Positions 18,942 to 28,265 of a stretch of 64,000 nt of DNA are shown piece by piece; position 1 is the first letter of the stretch; the number at the start of each line of letters is the position of its first letter. The stretch is from Sulfuriflexus mobilis (lineage in GTDB: Bacteria > Pseudomonadota > Gammaproteobacteria > AKS1). The position numbers and the translations under genes are program-made. The notes under the pieces are model-generated. The model saw only the letters and a program-made list of their open reading frames with translations, had not been told where the DNA came from and did no database searches. The stretch lies in NCBI RefSeq assembly GCF_003967195.1, contig NZ_AP018725.1, positions 868,001 to 932,000 on the forward strand. Reading direction: 5' to 3'.

Positions 18942-18980
18942 AAAAATAATGCCCTGCCTTCGGAATAAACAGGCAGGGCA
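18942..18980 (-). terminator. Rho-independent terminator after the second precursor
   Basis: On the minus strand a stem GCCCTGCCT / AGGCAGGGC is followed by ATTATTTTT. It lies 24 bases after the stop of the 89-residue precursor and separates it transcriptionally from the main hvf operon. Confidence 0.75.
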
Positions 18981-19003
18981 TTGATTCTACAAGGTATTAT
19001 GAT

Positions 19004-19273
19004 TTACTTAGCGCCGCACTTGCCTTCCATTTCCTTCTTGGCTTTATCACCGCCGCACTTGCCTTCCATTTCCTTCTTGGCTTTATCACCGCCGCACTTG
19101 CCTTCGCCACACTTGCCTTCAGCTGGCTTGTCATCGGAGGGCTTGTCGCCCCAGGCAACACTGTAGCCGTTGGCCAGGTCAGAGACGGCAAACGGGTTTT
19201 CAGCGGCGGCCAGAGGTGTAGCGGCAATCGAGACAACAAAGGCGGCGGCAATAGGGGTAAGGGTCTTCTTCAT
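19004..19273 (-). CDS. Second HvfA-like EGKCG-repeat RiPP precursor, 4 motifs
   Basis: An 89-residue secreted peptide with a signal peptide ending near PLAAA and the leader NPFAVSDLANGY (residues 26-37), which has the same NPF-x3-DL-x2-GY spacing as the first precursor. Four EGKCG motifs follow, the last two inside an exact 39-bp DNA repeat. It is upstream of the hvf operon on the same strand but is closed by its own terminator. No second maturase is nearby, so it probably uses the same HvfB-HvfC pair. Confidence 0.88.
   Translation of the reverse strand: MKKTLTPIAAAFVVSIAATPLAAAENPFAVSDLANGYSVAWGDKPSDDKPAEGKCGEGKCGGDKAKKEMEGKCGGDKAKKEMEGKCGAK
19013..19090 (-). repeat. Exact 39-bp tandem repeat, two units, in the second precursor
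   Basis: Units 19013-19051 and 19052-19090 are identical and encode 13 residues containing one EGKCG motif each. Recent in-frame duplication is the likely origin and a means of varying copper-site number. Confidence 0.9.
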
Positions 19274-19443
19274 GGTATTTCTCCCAAAACTGATTAATTA
19301 ATTGTAATTGCCTTCTATGGCAAATGAATAATACTAACAGTCGGTTACTGCGTCTGTGCAGACATGACCGTATTGTCATAAATAGGACACAGCGATGGGG
19401 GAAAAGTTCAGTGGGGTCGCAAGGGACCTGTGACCCGGATTGT

Positions 19444-19875
19444 TTATTTTTTGAGCAGTTTGCGCAGGCAGTCCAGATAACCCTGTTCATCGGGCATGCG
19501 GCCATCGCGCTGGGCACGCCAGAGCATTTCACCGAGGCATTCCATGACCTGGTGCTCGGCCACATGCGGATCACCGGCCTGCATGACCAGTTGCTGGAAC
19601 AGCCCGGCGATCCCCTGCGGCCGGTCGGTGCTGAGTTGTTCATGGATGGCGATGTGCATGCCCATGTGCAGGAAGGGGTTGGTCTCGCCGGCCTCGGGCA
19701 GGTAGTCGCGTGCCAGGGCCTTGTCTTCATTCTCCAGTAAGGGCTGGTATTCCGGATGCTGGCTGAGAATGCCGGCGATCAGTTCCTCAATCGGCTCTAA
19801 GGCCTGATTTTTATTGTATTTTTCCCAAGCCTGGAGAAACACCTGACGCATCTGGTTACGGTCGTTACTAAACAT
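19444..19875 (-). CDS. DUF1841 family protein
   Basis: A 143-residue helical protein beginning MFSNDRNQMRQVFLQAWEKY, with PYQ-like HPEYQPLL, the family core NPFLHMGMHIAIHEQLSTDR and a C-terminal helix. DUF1841 proteins are widespread in proteobacteria and often sit beside nth, as here (53 bases downstream of it). No function is established. Confidence 0.88.
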   Translation of the reverse strand: MFSNDRNQMRQVFLQAWEKYNKNQALEPIEELIAGILSQHPEYQPLLENEDKALARDYLPEAGETNPFLHMGMHIAIHEQLSTDRPQGIAGLFQQLVMQAGDPHVAEHQVMECLGEMLWRAQRDGRMPDEQGYLDCLRKLLKK

Positions 19876-19928
19876 AGTTATTCAAATTGATGATTTAGGA
19901 TGGATGATCGATGATTTTACCTGGATCA

Positions 19929-20567
19929 TCAATCGCTTTTTGTCTTTGGGCGATATTCACAGAGATCGGCGATGATACACGTTGGGCAATCAGGCCGTCT
20001 CGCTTTACAGACATAACGTCCGAGCAGGATCAGCCAATGATGGGCGTCGAGCTTGAATTCATCCGGGATGAATTTGGTTAATTTCTTCTCGACCTCGACC
20101 ACATTCTTACCCGGGGCGATACCGGTGCGATTACTGACCCGGAAGATATGTGTGTCGACGGCGATGGTTGGTTGACCAAAGGCCGTGTTCAATATCACAT
20201 TGGCGGTTTTGCGCCCGACCCCGGGCAGGGCCTCGAGCGATTCGCGATCCTGTGGTACCTCGCTGCCATGTTGCTCGATAAGCATCCGACAGGTCTTGAT
20301 GATATTCGCGGCCTTGCTGTTAAACAGGCCAATGGTCTTGATGTATTGTTTCAGGCCCTTTTCGCCGAGGGCGAGGATGGCCTCGGGCGTATTCGCCACC
20401 GGGTAGAGTTTATCAGTGGCCTTGTTAACACCGACATCCGTGGCCTGGGCGGAGAGGATCACGGCGATTAGCAACTCGAACGGGCTCTGATAATTCAGCT
20501 CCGTAGTGGGCTTTGGATTCTGTGCCCGCAGGCGGGTGAAGATTTCAGTACGTTTTGTTTTATTCAT
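19929..20567 (-). CDS. nth: Endonuclease III
   Basis: A 212-residue bifunctional DNA glycosylase/AP lyase for oxidised pyrimidines. It has the HhH motif with the catalytic Lys (LEALPGVGRKTANVILN), the catalytic Asp in AVDTHIFRVSNR, and a 4Fe-4S loop (CKARRPDCPTCIIADLC). It lies directly downstream of rnfE on the same strand, an arrangement conserved in E. coli and many relatives, although a dispersed repeat of about 86 bp has been inserted between the two genes here. Confidence 0.96.
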   Translation of the reverse strand: MNKTKRTEIFTRLRAQNPKPTTELNYQSPFELLIAVILSAQATDVGVNKATDKLYPVANTPEAILALGEKGLKQYIKTIGLFNSKAANIIKTCRMLIEQHGSEVPQDRESLEALPGVGRKTANVILNTAFGQPTIAVDTHIFRVSNRTGIAPGKNVVEVEKKLTKFIPDEFKLDAHHWLILLGRYVCKARRPDCPTCIIADLCEYRPKTKSD

Positions 20568-20580
20568 AGATCGAGTATGT

Positions 20581-20666
20581 AACGCAAAGGTCGCAAAGGC
20601 GCAGAGTTCGCAAAGTTATTTTAAAGTATTCCTGGCGTGGTTTGCGCCTTTGCGTTCTCTGCGTCA
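20581..20666. repeat. Dispersed CGCAAAGG-type inverted repeat, copy 1
   Basis: A left arm with AACGCAAAGGTCGCAAAGG faces a right arm with TTTGCGCCTTTGCG and CTCTGCGTC. It sits between rnfE and nth. A longer copy lies upstream of rnfA, and a divergent one near 52.36 kb. Confidence 0.7.
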
Positions 20667-20676
20667 AAATTCGGAT

Positions 20677-21366
20677 TCAGGCCGGTTTACTTTCGGCGAT
20701 GCTGTCACGGGTAATGATAACTGAGGTCTTTTTGAGCCTATCATCAATAATATTCTTCACCGCGATCAACAGCCCAAGACCTAAAAACGCCCCCGGTGGC
20801 AGGATGGCAAGCAGGAAGCCGCGGTAATCACCGATGAGGGTAATGGTCCAGTCACGGGCGACCTCGCCGAACATGAGGTGGGCATTGGCAAACAGGGTGC
20901 CCTGGCCCAGGACCTCACGCAGCGCACCGAGTAATAACAATACCAGGGTAAAGCCCAGGCCCATCATAAAACCATCCATGGCGGCACGGTCTACTGTGGT
21001 CCGTGAGGCATAGGCCTCGGCGCGGCCGAGTATGGCGCAGTTGGTCACAATCAGCGGGATGAAGATGCCAAGCACCTTGTGCAGTTCAAACAACCAGCCC
21101 TGCATGGCGAGGTCGATCGCGGTAACAAATGAGGCGATGATCATCATAAAGGCCGGGATGCGGATTTCCGGACGCACCAGGTTTCGGATCAATGATACCG
21201 AGGTATTCGAGGCCAGTAACACCAGTGTTGTCGCCAGGCCGAGACCCAGGGCATTGACCACGGTCGATGAGACCGCGAGGAGTGGGCAGAGGCCGAGTAG
21301 TTGCACGAAACCGATGTTATTATCCCAGAGGCCATTACGGCTTAGTTTTCCGTAGCTGTCAGTCAT
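20677..21366 (-). CDS. rnfE: Rnf electron-transport complex subunit E
   Basis: A 229-residue integral membrane subunit (RnfA/RnfE family) beginning with the typical [20 protein letters not shown], where the conserved Cys participates in a membrane Fe-S site shared with RnfA. About six helices follow. Rnf moves electrons between NADH and ferredoxin, coupled to ion movement. The start overlaps the end of rnfG by 8 bases. Confidence 0.95.
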   Translation of the reverse strand: MTDSYGKLSRNGLWDNNIGFVQLLGLCPLLAVSSTVVNALGLGLATTLVLLASNTSVSLIRNLVRPEIRIPAFMMIIASFVTAIDLAMQGWLFELHKVLGIFIPLIVTNCAILGRAEAYASRTTVDRAAMDGFMMGLGFTLVLLLLGALREVLGQGTLFANAHLMFGEVARDWTITLIGDYRGFLLAILPPGAFLGLGLLIAVKNIIDDRLKKTSVIITRDSIAESKPA

Positions 21367-22000
21367 CCTCTACCTCCTTTACAAACAAGGCCTCGCCCTG
21401 TTCACGATAATATTGCAGAACCCTGAATACAGCCTTGACCACGGCACGTGGGCTGATCGTCGCGCCGGTGAACTGGTCAAAGTCACCGCCATCCTTTTTT
21501 ACCCGCCAGCCATTGGCTGATGGATTGTCGAGGGAGCGGCCGACAAAGCCCTGTATCCAGTCAGAACGATCCACATCGATGGCATCCCCGAGCCCCGGGG
21601 TCTCGCGGTGCTGGCTGACACGAACGCCAAGCAACTCGCCATTGTGTTTGATGGCCACCAGTAAGTGGATATTACCGTTATAACCGTCCGGGGCGATCGT
21701 CTCAATGACAATAGCCACCGGCTGCTGCTTTTGCCTGGCGCGAAACACGCGCATGGGTTTAGCGCTGCCAAGGCGGCCATCACTGACCTCGATAATGTCC
21801 GTGAACAGGTCATTGTCATGCAGGGCCGGGGGAACCAGTGCATGCAGGCTGCGTAACAGGGCAGCGCGCTGGCTCTCGGCGATCGGTTGCTCGGTCGCCT
21901 TAAAGGTGTAGGCGACCAGGCCGGTACCGATAATGGCAAACAGGCCCAACAGCAGCGCCGTACGCAACATGTGTTGCATGAGTGCGGTCCTGGCCGACAT
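21359..22000 (-). CDS. rnfG: Rnf electron-transport complex subunit G
   Basis: A 213-residue periplasm-facing subunit with one N-terminal membrane anchor and a covalent-FMN site in [15 protein letters not shown], where the second Thr would carry the flavin phosphodiester. I chose the ATG at 22000 ([19 protein letters not shown]), one base after the rnfD stop and near the usual family length. The frame is open to an ATG at 22027 that would overlap rnfD by 26 bases. GGAGG at 22012-22016 could serve the chosen start. Confidence 0.9.
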   Translation of the reverse strand: MSARTALMQHMLRTALLLGLFAIIGTGLVAYTFKATEQPIAESQRAALLRSLHALVPPALHDNDLFTDIIEVSDGRLGSAKPMRVFRARQKQQPVAIVIETIAPDGYNGNIHLLVAIKHNGELLGVRVSQHRETPGLGDAIDVDRSDWIQGFVGRSLDNPSANGWRVKKDGGDFDQFTGATISPRAVVKAVFRVLQYYREQGEALFVKEVEDD

Positions 22001-22001
22001 C

Positions 22002-23027
22002 TTACGGCTTGCCTCCGCCAAAGACACGTGGTTGCGTAAAGTAATCGATGGTCGGTGCCGTCATGTTCATGAGTAATACGGCAAAGGCAATGCCATCAGG
22101 ATAACCACCCCAGTTTCGAATGGCGTAGGTGATGACGCCGATACCGATGCCAAACAGGATACGCCCGCGTGGTGTGGTGCAGGCACTGACCGGATCGGTG
22201 GCAATGAAAAAGGCCCCGAGCATGGCCGCGCCACCAAACAGGTGCAACAGTGGTGAGGCATATTGCTGCGGGTCGAGAAGGTGGAACAGGGTCGCGAGCA
22301 AGGCCAGGCTGCCGAGCATGGCCAGCGGGATCTGCCAGGCGATGCGCCGTGTCAACAGCAGGTACAGGCCACCGAGCAGGAAGGCGATATTGATAGCCTC
22401 CCAGCCGACACCGGCAATCTGCCCGAACAGTTTACCGGTCTCGGCGCCGGTGCGGGTGGCGTCGATGCCGACGCCCAGGGCAAGTTGGGTCTTCAGGGTA
22501 TCGAGCGGGGTCGCGGCACTGATGGCATCCATCGAGACACCACTGGCGAAGATCAGCGAGACGCTGTCGCTGAGGCTGGGTGCCTGCGTCAATAGGCTAT
22601 GGGCGGCGGGCCAGCGCGTCATCTCCAGCGGGAAGCTGATCAACAACATGGCGTAACCGAGCATGGCCGGGTTAAAGGGATTGTAGCCGATTCCGCCATA
22701 GAGCTGTTTACCAAAGAGAATGGCGAAGCCGGCACCGAGTACGGTAATCCACCAGGGCGCCAGTGGCGGAATGGCCAGGGCAAGTAATACGGCGCTCAGT
22801 ATCGCGCTGCCATCGGCGAGTGTGCTGGCCATCGGTCGTCGGCGCAACATCAGCACAAGGGCCTCAGCCGTCATGGCCGTGACACTGGCGAGCAGGATAT
22901 GCACGAGGACCCCGGCACCGAATAACCAGGCATAGGTGGCGATGCCGGGAATGAGCGCATAGCCAACGTGCAACATGAGGCGACTGACGCTGTTGGGGGT
23001 ACTGAGATGGGGTGAGCTGGTCGTCAT
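22002..23027 (-). CDS. rnfD: Rnf electron-transport complex subunit D
   Basis: A 341-residue polytopic membrane subunit related to NqrB. It starts SPHLSTPNSVSRLMLHVGYALIPG. The presumed FMN-linking segment reads DAISAATPLDTLKTQ, where the family usually has S-G-A-T; the candidate flavin Thr is retained. The start overlaps the rnfC stop by four bases (ATGA). Confidence 0.94.
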   Translation of the reverse strand: MTTSSPHLSTPNSVSRLMLHVGYALIPGIATYAWLFGAGVLVHILLASVTAMTAEALVLMLRRRPMASTLADGSAILSAVLLALAIPPLAPWWITVLGAGFAILFGKQLYGGIGYNPFNPAMLGYAMLLISFPLEMTRWPAAHSLLTQAPSLSDSVSLIFASGVSMDAISAATPLDTLKTQLALGVGIDATRTGAETGKLFGQIAGVGWEAINIAFLLGGLYLLLTRRIAWQIPLAMLGSLALLATLFHLLDPQQYASPLLHLFGGAAMLGAFFIATDPVSACTTPRGRILFGIGIGVITYAIRNWGGYPDGIAFAVLLMNMTAPTIDYFTQPRVFGGGKP

Positions 23028-24679
23028 GATGAGGGCTCTTGATCCTGTTTGTGTGCCGCGGCACGGCGCGCATTGACTTCATCGATCTCGCGTTGCTGCG
23101 CCTCGGTCAGGTGGTCAACATTCTTCGGCTGTATATGACTTTGTTGTTTCTTTTGCTGCGCGCGTTCGAGTGCCGCCATGATCGCGGCCTTTTTCGGGTC
23201 GTTCTTGATGTCACCTTTGTCGGCCCCTGCTGGCTTTAACGCCTCGGCCTTGCGGGCATGGCGTTGCTTCTTCTCCTGCTTTTCCCGTTCCAGGCGTTCC
23301 AGGCGGAATTCGTGGCGTTGGCGTGCGGCATCCGATTTTTGCTTGTCGCGTTCCTGTTGCCATATCTCGGTCTTGGCGAACCGATAATACTGTACCAGCG
23401 GGATATGGCTGGGGCAGACATAACTGCAACAGCCGCACTCGATACAGTCAAACAGGTGATAATCCTGCACACGATCAAATTCGCGGGCCTGCGCATACCA
23501 GAAGAGTTGCTGGGGCAGGAGCAGGGCCGGGCAAACCGTGGCGCAGTCACCACAACGGATGCAAGGCATTGCCGCCGGTGGCTGAACAAGGTCACGTCGG
23601 TGTTCGGCGAGCAGGCAGTTGCTGGTCTTGATGACCGGGGCGTGGCTATCGGTGATCTCGAAACCCATCATGGGGCCACCCATAATGAGCTTGCCGATGT
23701 CACCGGCTTTGGCATGCACCTGCTCGAGCAGTTCACACATGGCTGTGCCGAACAGGACGTCGAGATTACGTGGCTGCGGGATACCGGAGCCGGTGAGGGT
23801 GATAATGCGCGACAGCAGTGGTTCACCATGGACGATGGCGCGATAGATGGCCGCGGCCGTGCCGACATTGTGACAGACCACGCCGATATCGAGCGGCAGG
23901 CCATGACTGGGTACCTGTTTACCGGTCAGCGTATAGATGAGTTGTTTTTCCCCACCGGCCGGGTAACGGGTGGGAATGCGGACCAGTTGAATATCGTCGT
24001 TCTCGGCAAGGGCCTCACGCAGGGCGGCAAAGGCCTCGATCTTGTTGTCTTCAATGCCGATCAGACAGTGTCTGGCCTGCAGGGCATGTTGCATGATACG
24101 CATGCCCTGGATGATCTCACCGGCACGTTCACGCATGAGCATGTCATCACAGGTGATATAGGGTTCGCACTCGGCACCATTGAGGACCAGGGTCTCGACC
24201 GCGCTGGTGCCGGGGTTGAGCTTGATGTAACTCGGAAAACCGGCACCACCCAGACCAACGATACCGGCCTCACGGATCTTGTTACGCAACTCGCTGGCAT
24301 CCAGTGTCCGGTAGTCTTCACAACCCGAGTGTTCAATCCATTCCTCTTTGCCATCAACACGGATGGTGATGCATGGTGCATGCAGACCGGAAGGGTGCGG
24401 AACAGGCTGCTCATCTATAGCGGTTACCGTTCCGGATGTTGGGGCATGCACGGGCGCGCTGACATAACCATCACCCTTGGCGATACGTTGTCCCTTGAGG
24501 ACAGGATCACCGACCGCGACACAGGCAATGGCGGCGTTGCCGATGTGTTGCGAGAGCGGCAACACCAGTTGCCTGGGAAGTTCTGCGCGGGTGACATGGT
24601 GTGTATTGGAAATCGATTTGTGATCGTCCAGATGCAGGCCACCGGGAAATGCCCAGGTCTTTGTCGTCTCATGACTCAT
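23024..24679 (-). CDS. rnfC: Rnf electron-transport complex subunit C
   Basis: A 551-residue peripheral subunit that binds NADH and FMN ([30 protein letters not shown]) and two 4Fe-4S clusters ([33 protein letters not shown]). A long Lys/Arg/Gln-rich coiled-coil tail of about 110 residues follows, as in other gammaproteobacterial RnfC. I chose the ATG at 24679 because it overlaps the rnfB stop as ATGA and begins with the typical [16 protein letters not shown]. Upstream in-frame codons read through rnfB. Confidence 0.95.
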   Translation of the reverse strand: MSHETTKTWAFPGGLHLDDHKSISNTHHVTRAELPRQLVLPLSQHIGNAAIACVAVGDPVLKGQRIAKGDGYVSAPVHAPTSGTVTAIDEQPVPHPSGLHAPCITIRVDGKEEWIEHSGCEDYRTLDASELRNKIREAGIVGLGGAGFPSYIKLNPGTSAVETLVLNGAECEPYITCDDMLMRERAGEIIQGMRIMQHALQARHCLIGIEDNKIEAFAALREALAENDDIQLVRIPTRYPAGGEKQLIYTLTGKQVPSHGLPLDIGVVCHNVGTAAAIYRAIVHGEPLLSRIITLTGSGIPQPRNLDVLFGTAMCELLEQVHAKAGDIGKLIMGGPMMGFEITDSHAPVIKTSNCLLAEHRRDLVQPPAAMPCIRCGDCATVCPALLLPQQLFWYAQAREFDRVQDYHLFDCIECGCCSYVCPSHIPLVQYYRFAKTEIWQQERDKQKSDAARQRHEFRLERLEREKQEKKQRHARKAEALKPAGADKGDIKNDPKKAAIMAALERAQQKKQQSHIQPKNVDHLTEAQQREIDEVNARRAAAHKQDQEPSS

Positions 24680-25230
24680 GTGGGCTCCCGGGAAGGCTGT
24701 TCCGGTATGGGCCATTTCCAGTCGGCGACGGTTTCCTCTACCGGCACGATATAAATACAATCGACCGGGCAGGGTGGGATACACAGGTCACAGCCGGTGC
24801 ACTCATCGGTGATAACGGTGTGCATCTGCTTGGCGGCGCCGAGGATGGCATCGACCGGACAGGCCTGGATACACAGGGTGCAACCGATGCAAAGTTTTTC
24901 ATCGATAATGACCACGGTTTTTTGTTTTTTGACCTCACCGTGTTCCGGATTGAGTGGTAGGGGGTCACGACCGAGCAGGTCGGCGAGGGCGATGATGGTC
25001 GCTTCACCACCAGGCGGACACTGGTTGATCTCGGCCTCACCATTGGCAATGGCCTCGGCATAGGGACGGCAACCCGGGTAGGTACACTGGCCACACTGGG
25101 TCTGAGGCAACAGCGCATCGATCTTGTCGACCACCGGATCAGACTCGACCTTGAAGCGGATGGCGGCATAACCCAGCACCAGGCCGAAGACGGCGGCGAT
25201 GGCGAGTAATGTCAGGATGGCGGCGAGCAT
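24676..25230 (-). CDS. rnfB: Rnf electron-transport complex subunit B
   Basis: A 184-residue membrane-anchored ferredoxin-like subunit. An N-terminal helix is followed by a four-Cys cluster ([19 protein letters not shown], then NQCPPGG) and two ferredoxin-type 4Fe-4S motifs ([32 protein letters not shown]). It passes electrons between soluble ferredoxin and the membrane complex. It begins 10 bases after rnfA. Confidence 0.96.
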   Translation of the reverse strand: MLAAILTLLAIAAVFGLVLGYAAIRFKVESDPVVDKIDALLPQTQCGQCTYPGCRPYAEAIANGEAEINQCPPGGEATIIALADLLGRDPLPLNPEHGEVKKQKTVVIIDEKLCIGCTLCIQACPVDAILGAAKQMHTVITDECTGCDLCIPPCPVDCIYIVPVEETVADWKWPIPEQPSREPT

Positions 25231-25240
25231 GTTGCTGTTG

Positions 25241-25831
25241 TTAACCCCTCACCAGGCCGCTGAAGCCCATAAAGGCCATCGACATGAGACCGGCAGTGAT
25301 GAGTGCAATCGCCGCACCGCGAAATGGCTTTGGTACATCGGCGGCGGCGATACGTTCGCGCATGGCAGCGAACAGTATCAGCACCAGCGAGAAACCGATC
25401 GCGGCACCAAAACCGTAGATGGCGGATTCGAGAAAGGCATGTTGCTTTTGTACATTGAGCAGGGCCACACCAAGCACGGCACAATTGGTGGTGATCAGTG
25501 GCAGGAAGATCCCCAGCACCTGATAGAGCAGCGGACTGCTCTTGTGCACAACCATCTCGGTAAATTGCACCACCGCGGCAATGACGAGAATAAAGGCAAT
25601 AATGCGCAGGTACTCAAGCCCGAGCGGCAGGAGGATGTATTCATTCACCAGGTAACTGCTGATCGAGGACAGCGTCAGCACGAAGGTTGTTGCCATCGAC
25701 ATGCCGATGGCGGTCTCCAGCTTGCGCGAGACACTCATGAACGGGCACAGGCCGAGGAACTGCACGAGAACAAAGTTGTTCACGAGCACAGTGCTGACGA
25801 GGATGAGTAGGTAGCCTGTTATCGATTCCAT
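25241..25831 (-). CDS. rnfA: Rnf electron-transport complex subunit A
   Basis: A 196-residue membrane subunit with six helices. It starts with [20 protein letters not shown] and the conserved [12 protein letters not shown], whose Cys contributes to the intramembrane cluster. I chose the ATG at 25831, which gives the normal length. The open frame extends upstream to 25966, but only through a dispersed repeat that is translated as nonsense ([11 protein letters not shown]). First gene of rnfABCDGE. Confidence 0.95.
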   Translation of the reverse strand: MESITGYLLILVSTVLVNNFVLVQFLGLCPFMSVSRKLETAIGMSMATTFVLTLSSISSYLVNEYILLPLGLEYLRIIAFILVIAAVVQFTEMVVHKSSPLLYQVLGIFLPLITTNCAVLGVALLNVQKQHAFLESAIYGFGAAIGFSLVLILFAAMRERIAAADVPKPFRGAAIALITAGLMSMAFMGFSGLVRG

Positions 25832-25872
25832 CGCAAATCCAGTAGAGTGGTGTCTATCCAGTGTCCTGAAAT

Positions 25873-26009
25873 TAACGCAGAGGGCGCAAAGACGCAAAGG
25901 TCGCAAAGAAAAAACTGATAATAACCCCACCTCATATTGGATAAAGATAAGGGAACCCGCATTCATGTATCCTTTGCGTTCTCTGCGTCTTTGCGGCCTT
26001 TGCGTTTAA
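25873..26009. repeat. Dispersed CGCAAAGG-type inverted repeat, copy 2
   Basis: The left arm (AACGCAGAGGGCGCAAAGAC, then GCAAAGGTCGCAAAG) and the right arm (CCTTTGCGTTCTCTGCGTC, then TTTGCGGCCTTTGCGTT) flank about 65 unrelated bases between rnfA and metG. It probably carries the rnf promoter region inside or beside it. Confidence 0.7.
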
Positions 26010-26032
26010 TACTGGATATCAGGTTGTACGCC

Positions 26033-28087
26033 TTATTTTATCTTCATCCCCGGCTGCGCACCCTCGTTTGGCTCAAGAATGAACAGGTCCTTGCCCCCCG
26101 GGCCGGCGGCCAGCACCATGCCCTCGGAGAGACCAAAACGCATCTTGCGCGGGGCGAGGTTGGCGACCATCACGGTCAGCTTGCCTTCGAGGTCTTCGGG
26201 GGCGTAGGCGGACTTAATCCCGGCAAAGACGTTGCGGGTCTCCATGCCGATATCCAGGGTCAGTTGTAACAGCTTGTCGGCGCCCTCAACGTGCTCGGCC
26301 TTGACGATCCGCGCCACGCGCAGGTCGATCTTGGCAAAGTCATCAATGCTCATGGTCTCGCCGATCGGCGGGTGCTCCTGCTGCTGGTGACCGGCATGGC
26401 GCGTCGGTGAGGATTCGGTAGGCTTGTCGCCGAGGGTTTGTTTGTTGTCTTCGACCATGGCGTCTACCTGTGTGCTTTCAATGCGCTGGGCAAGGTGTTG
26501 GTATTTGTTTATGGCGTGATCGGCCAGTAGCGTGCCGGCATCTGACCAGACCATGGGCGCAATATTCAGGAAGGCCTCAACGCGTTCGCTCATGACCGGC
26601 AACACCGGCTTTAGATACAGGGTCAGCAGGCGGAAGGCGTTGATCGCCGTGGTACAGACCCGGTGTGCCTCGGGCAACAGGGCCTCGTCTTTCACCATCT
26701 TCCAGGGTTCGAGTTCGGCGATGTATTCATTCACCTCGTCGGCGAGCGCCATAATGATGCGGATCGCCTCGCTGAACTGGCGGTTGTCATAGCGCTCGGC
26801 GATGGCCTCGGCCTCGGCCTGCAGGGTGCGGATCAAGGTGGCGCCGGCGGTATCCATTTCCGCGGCCAGCTTGCCATCAAAGCGTTTGCTGATAAAACCG
26901 GCGGCACGGCTGGCGATGTTGATGTATTTACCCACCAGGTTGCTGTTGACGCGGGCAACGAAGTCCTCGAGGTTGAGGTCGATGTCTTCGATCTTGTCAT
27001 TGAGCTTGGCGGCGTAGTAGTAACGCAGGTACTCAGGCTCTAAATGCTTCAGGTAACTGCTGGCGGTAATGAAGGTGCCGCGTGACTTCGACATCTTCTG
27101 CCCGTTGACGGTCAAAAAGCCGTGCACGCACAGGCGGGTCGGCGTGCGGTAACCCGCGTAGTGCAGGGTCGCCGGCCAGAACAGGGCATGGAAGTTGAGG
27201 ATGTCCTTGCCGATGAAATGGTACAACTCGGCCTCGCTGTCCGGCGACCAGAAGCTGTCGAAGTCGAGGCCTTCTGTGCGGTCGCAGAGATTTTTGAAAC
27301 TCGCCATGTAACCGACCGGCGCGTCGAGCCAGACATAGAAGTACTTGCCCGGCGCATCCGGGATCTCGAAACCGAAGTAGGGCGCATCGCGGGAGATGTC
27401 CCAGTCTTTCAGACCGGCCTCGAACCATTCCTCGAGCTTGTTACGCGACTCGACGGGCAGGCGGTCACCCGCCATCCACTCGCGCAGGAAGGCCTCGCAA
27501 TCACCGAGTTTGAAAAAGAAGTGCTCGGACTGCTTCATAACCGGTTTGGCCCCCGACAGGGCCGAGAACGGCTTGATCAGTTCGGTCGGCGCGTAGGTCG
27601 CACCACAGACCTCGCAGGCATCGCCGTACTGGTCCTGGGCGTGGCACTTCGGGCACTCACCTTTAATAAAGCGGTCCGAGAGGAACATTTCCTTCTCGGG
27701 GTCGTAGAACTGCTCGATGGTGCGGGTCGTGATCTTGTCGTCCGCGACCAGTGCCTTATACATCCCCGTGGCCAGTGCCTGGTTTTCCGGCGAATGGGTC
27801 GAGTGGTAGTTATCAAAGGCGATGTGGAAACCGGTGAAATCGGCCAGGTGCTCCTCGCGCACGCGGGCGATCAGCTGTTCCGGGGTAATGCCCTCGCTCT
27901 CGGCGCGCAGCATGACCGGGCTGCCGTGGGTATCGTCGGCACAGACGTAGTAGCACTCGTGACCGCGCAGCTTCTGGAAGCGGGCCCAGATATCGGTCTG
28001 CAGGTACTCGACGAGGTGGCCGAGGTGGATACTGCCATTGGCATAGGGAAGGGCGCTGGTAACGAGGATTTTTCGGGTATCTGGCAT
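26033..28087 (-). CDS. metG: Methionyl-tRNA synthetase
   Basis: A 684-residue class I synthetase. It has the HIGH-type motif ([13 protein letters not shown]), the zinc knuckle ([20 protein letters not shown]), KMSKS ([12 protein letters not shown]) and a C-terminal EMAP-like tRNA-binding domain from about residue 580 ([20 protein letters not shown]). It charges both initiator and elongator tRNA-Met. It is divergent from the apbC gene. Confidence 0.97.
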   Translation of the reverse strand: MPDTRKILVTSALPYANGSIHLGHLVEYLQTDIWARFQKLRGHECYYVCADDTHGSPVMLRAESEGITPEQLIARVREEHLADFTGFHIAFDNYHSTHSPENQALATGMYKALVADDKITTRTIEQFYDPEKEMFLSDRFIKGECPKCHAQDQYGDACEVCGATYAPTELIKPFSALSGAKPVMKQSEHFFFKLGDCEAFLREWMAGDRLPVESRNKLEEWFEAGLKDWDISRDAPYFGFEIPDAPGKYFYVWLDAPVGYMASFKNLCDRTEGLDFDSFWSPDSEAELYHFIGKDILNFHALFWPATLHYAGYRTPTRLCVHGFLTVNGQKMSKSRGTFITASSYLKHLEPEYLRYYYAAKLNDKIEDIDLNLEDFVARVNSNLVGKYINIASRAAGFISKRFDGKLAAEMDTAGATLIRTLQAEAEAIAERYDNRQFSEAIRIIMALADEVNEYIAELEPWKMVKDEALLPEAHRVCTTAINAFRLLTLYLKPVLPVMSERVEAFLNIAPMVWSDAGTLLADHAINKYQHLAQRIESTQVDAMVEDNKQTLGDKPTESSPTRHAGHQQQEHPPIGETMSIDDFAKIDLRVARIVKAEHVEGADKLLQLTLDIGMETRNVFAGIKSAYAPEDLEGKLTVMVANLAPRKMRFGLSEGMVLAAGPGGKDLFILEPNEGAQPGMKIK

Positions 28088-28265
28088 CTGTTCGACCGGT
28101 TTCTTGTTATTTTCCTGGCTAATTACCTAACAAAACAGTCGGGAATATCCGACTGGAATTGTCTGGAATAGGCATATCATGGTAATCTAATATATTAACC
28201 GAATTCAGTCCCGCAGTGTTACCCGACACTGCCGGTTTAGCAATGATTTTGCAGGAGTAAATGAC

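Noticed and set aside
18397-19273. CRISPR-like repeated pattern
   Set aside because: The repeats are in-frame codons for EGKCG motifs behind signal peptides, without unique spacers.
23258-24754. A 498-codon open frame antisense to rnfC
   Set aside because: The opposite strand encodes an unmistakable RnfC with two ferredoxin motifs. The antisense frame is open because of codon bias and has no recognisable domain.
27122-28171. A 349-codon frame antisense to metG
   Set aside because: MetG with HIGH, KMSKS and zinc motifs occupies the other strand; the antisense product is low-complexity and unrecognised.
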